Assembly (NCBI GenBank): GCA_021817245.1
Contig: JAKAVQ010000003.1
Coordinates: forward strand, 141,819-205,818
Source of the DNA: Thermoplasmata archaeon
GTDB taxonomy: Archaea > Thermoplasmatota > Thermoplasmata > Lutacidiplasmatales > UBA184
Length of the DNA stretch: 64,000 nucleotides
Direction: 5' to 3'
Position numbers and translations under genes: made by a program. The notes below the pieces were generated by a model that was given only the letters and a program-made list of their open reading frames with translations, had not been told where the DNA came from and made no database searches. Numbering within the stretch: the first letter of the stretch is position 1; the number at the start of each line of letters is the position of its first letter. Positions 63,873 to 64,000 of this stretch are shown here, piece by piece.

Positions 63873-63884
63873 CCCACTTATGGG

Positions 63885-63894
63885 TTCATATATG
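63885..63894 (+). promoter_or_regulatory. TATA box downstream of tRNA-Arg
   Basis: TTCATATATG stands out in GC-rich DNA 13 bases after the tRNA. A start site about 25 bases downstream would fall at 63914-63917, coinciding with GTG 63915. Confidence 0.5.
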
Positions 63895-63914
63895 CGGGGC
63901 CCCATGTATCCCTC

Positions 63915-64000
63915 GTGCCTCGCTCCGCCGACCCTTTCCGTGAACCCAGAGGTCGCCTCGATCATCGACCTCTCCTCAAGGAGCCCGGCGTGCAGAGTTG
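63915..64000 (+). CDS. Start of an unidentified gene, cut by the window end
   Basis: GTG 63915 fits a leaderless start for the TATA box and opens PRSADPFREPRGRLDHRPLL. An alternative is ATG 63904, whose frame (MYPSCLAPPTLSVNPEVASI) has higher GC at third positions. Only about 30 codons are visible, so neither product nor frame is certain. A position right after a tRNA gene would suit an integrase, but nothing in the sequence shows that. Confidence 0.25.
   Translation, partial: MPRSADPFREPRGRLDHRPLLKEPGVQS

Overview
The window is high-GC archaeal chromosome, most likely from an uncultured Thermoplasmatota (Thermoplasmata-type) lineage. This rests on RNA polymerase subunits Rpo7 and RpoL with Spt4 and TFS, ribosomal proteins S24e and S27ae, archaeosine synthase ArcS, type II (archaeal) GAPDH, Alba, a DUF373 protein, a bacterio-opsin-activator-like HTH regulator, a Hef-type helicase lacking its nuclease domain, and many TATA boxes 25-34 nt before start codons (leaderless or nearly leaderless mRNAs). 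The lineage is inferred from gene content only.

Layout. 1-7.7 kb: ABC exporter pair, NAD(P)-binding SDR-like protein, aldo/keto reductase, M13 peptidase and a secreted glycoprotein-like protein. 7.7-18.7 kb: a gene-poor accessory island with an AAC(6')-type acetyltransferase, a decayed GNAT remnant, a MefA-like MFS exporter, a two-domain GNAT, a DUF6487 zinc protein, three copies of a 27-bp repeat (two of them at gene starts), a decayed IS21 element, and a family B DNA polymerase fragment cut by that IS. It ends at tRNA-Val. 18.7-43.3 kb: dense housekeeping genes on both strands: ArcS, UbiA/UbiD, dUTPase, Hef helicase, glycosyltransferase, aldehyde dehydrogenase, KptA-RpoL, PurD, TFS-AsnRS, tRNA-Leu, Alba, a DUF1614-RDD fusion, AspA/fumarase, TrmB regulator, Taw2-like enzyme, aminotransferase and UbiE. 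43.3-47.5 kb: two tandem paralogous TPR proteins, the first with a STAND-type NTPase domain. 47.5-56.9 kb: ProRS, DUF373, phosphoribosyltransferase, glutamate dehydrogenase, ThiL, acyl-CoA dehydrogenase, GAPDH and a GNAT. 57-59.5 kb: the conserved rpo7-spt4-dephospho-CoA kinase-rps24e-rps27ae cluster. 59.5-64 kb: sparser region with a small membrane protein, a Cas4/RecB-like nuclease, a double GNAT protein, a beta-carbonic anhydrase, tRNA-Arg and the start of an unidentified gene.

Together the genes suggest a heterotroph with amino-acid and acyl-CoA metabolism (GDH, AspA, acyl-CoA dehydrogenase, ALDH), prenyl-lipid or quinone synthesis (UbiA, UbiD, UbiE) and typical archaeal tRNA modification (ArcS, Taw2-like, KptA). 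The candidates that most deserve follow-up are the tandem STAND/TPR pair and the decayed PolB island with its repeated start-codon leader. Neither is shown here to be a new system.
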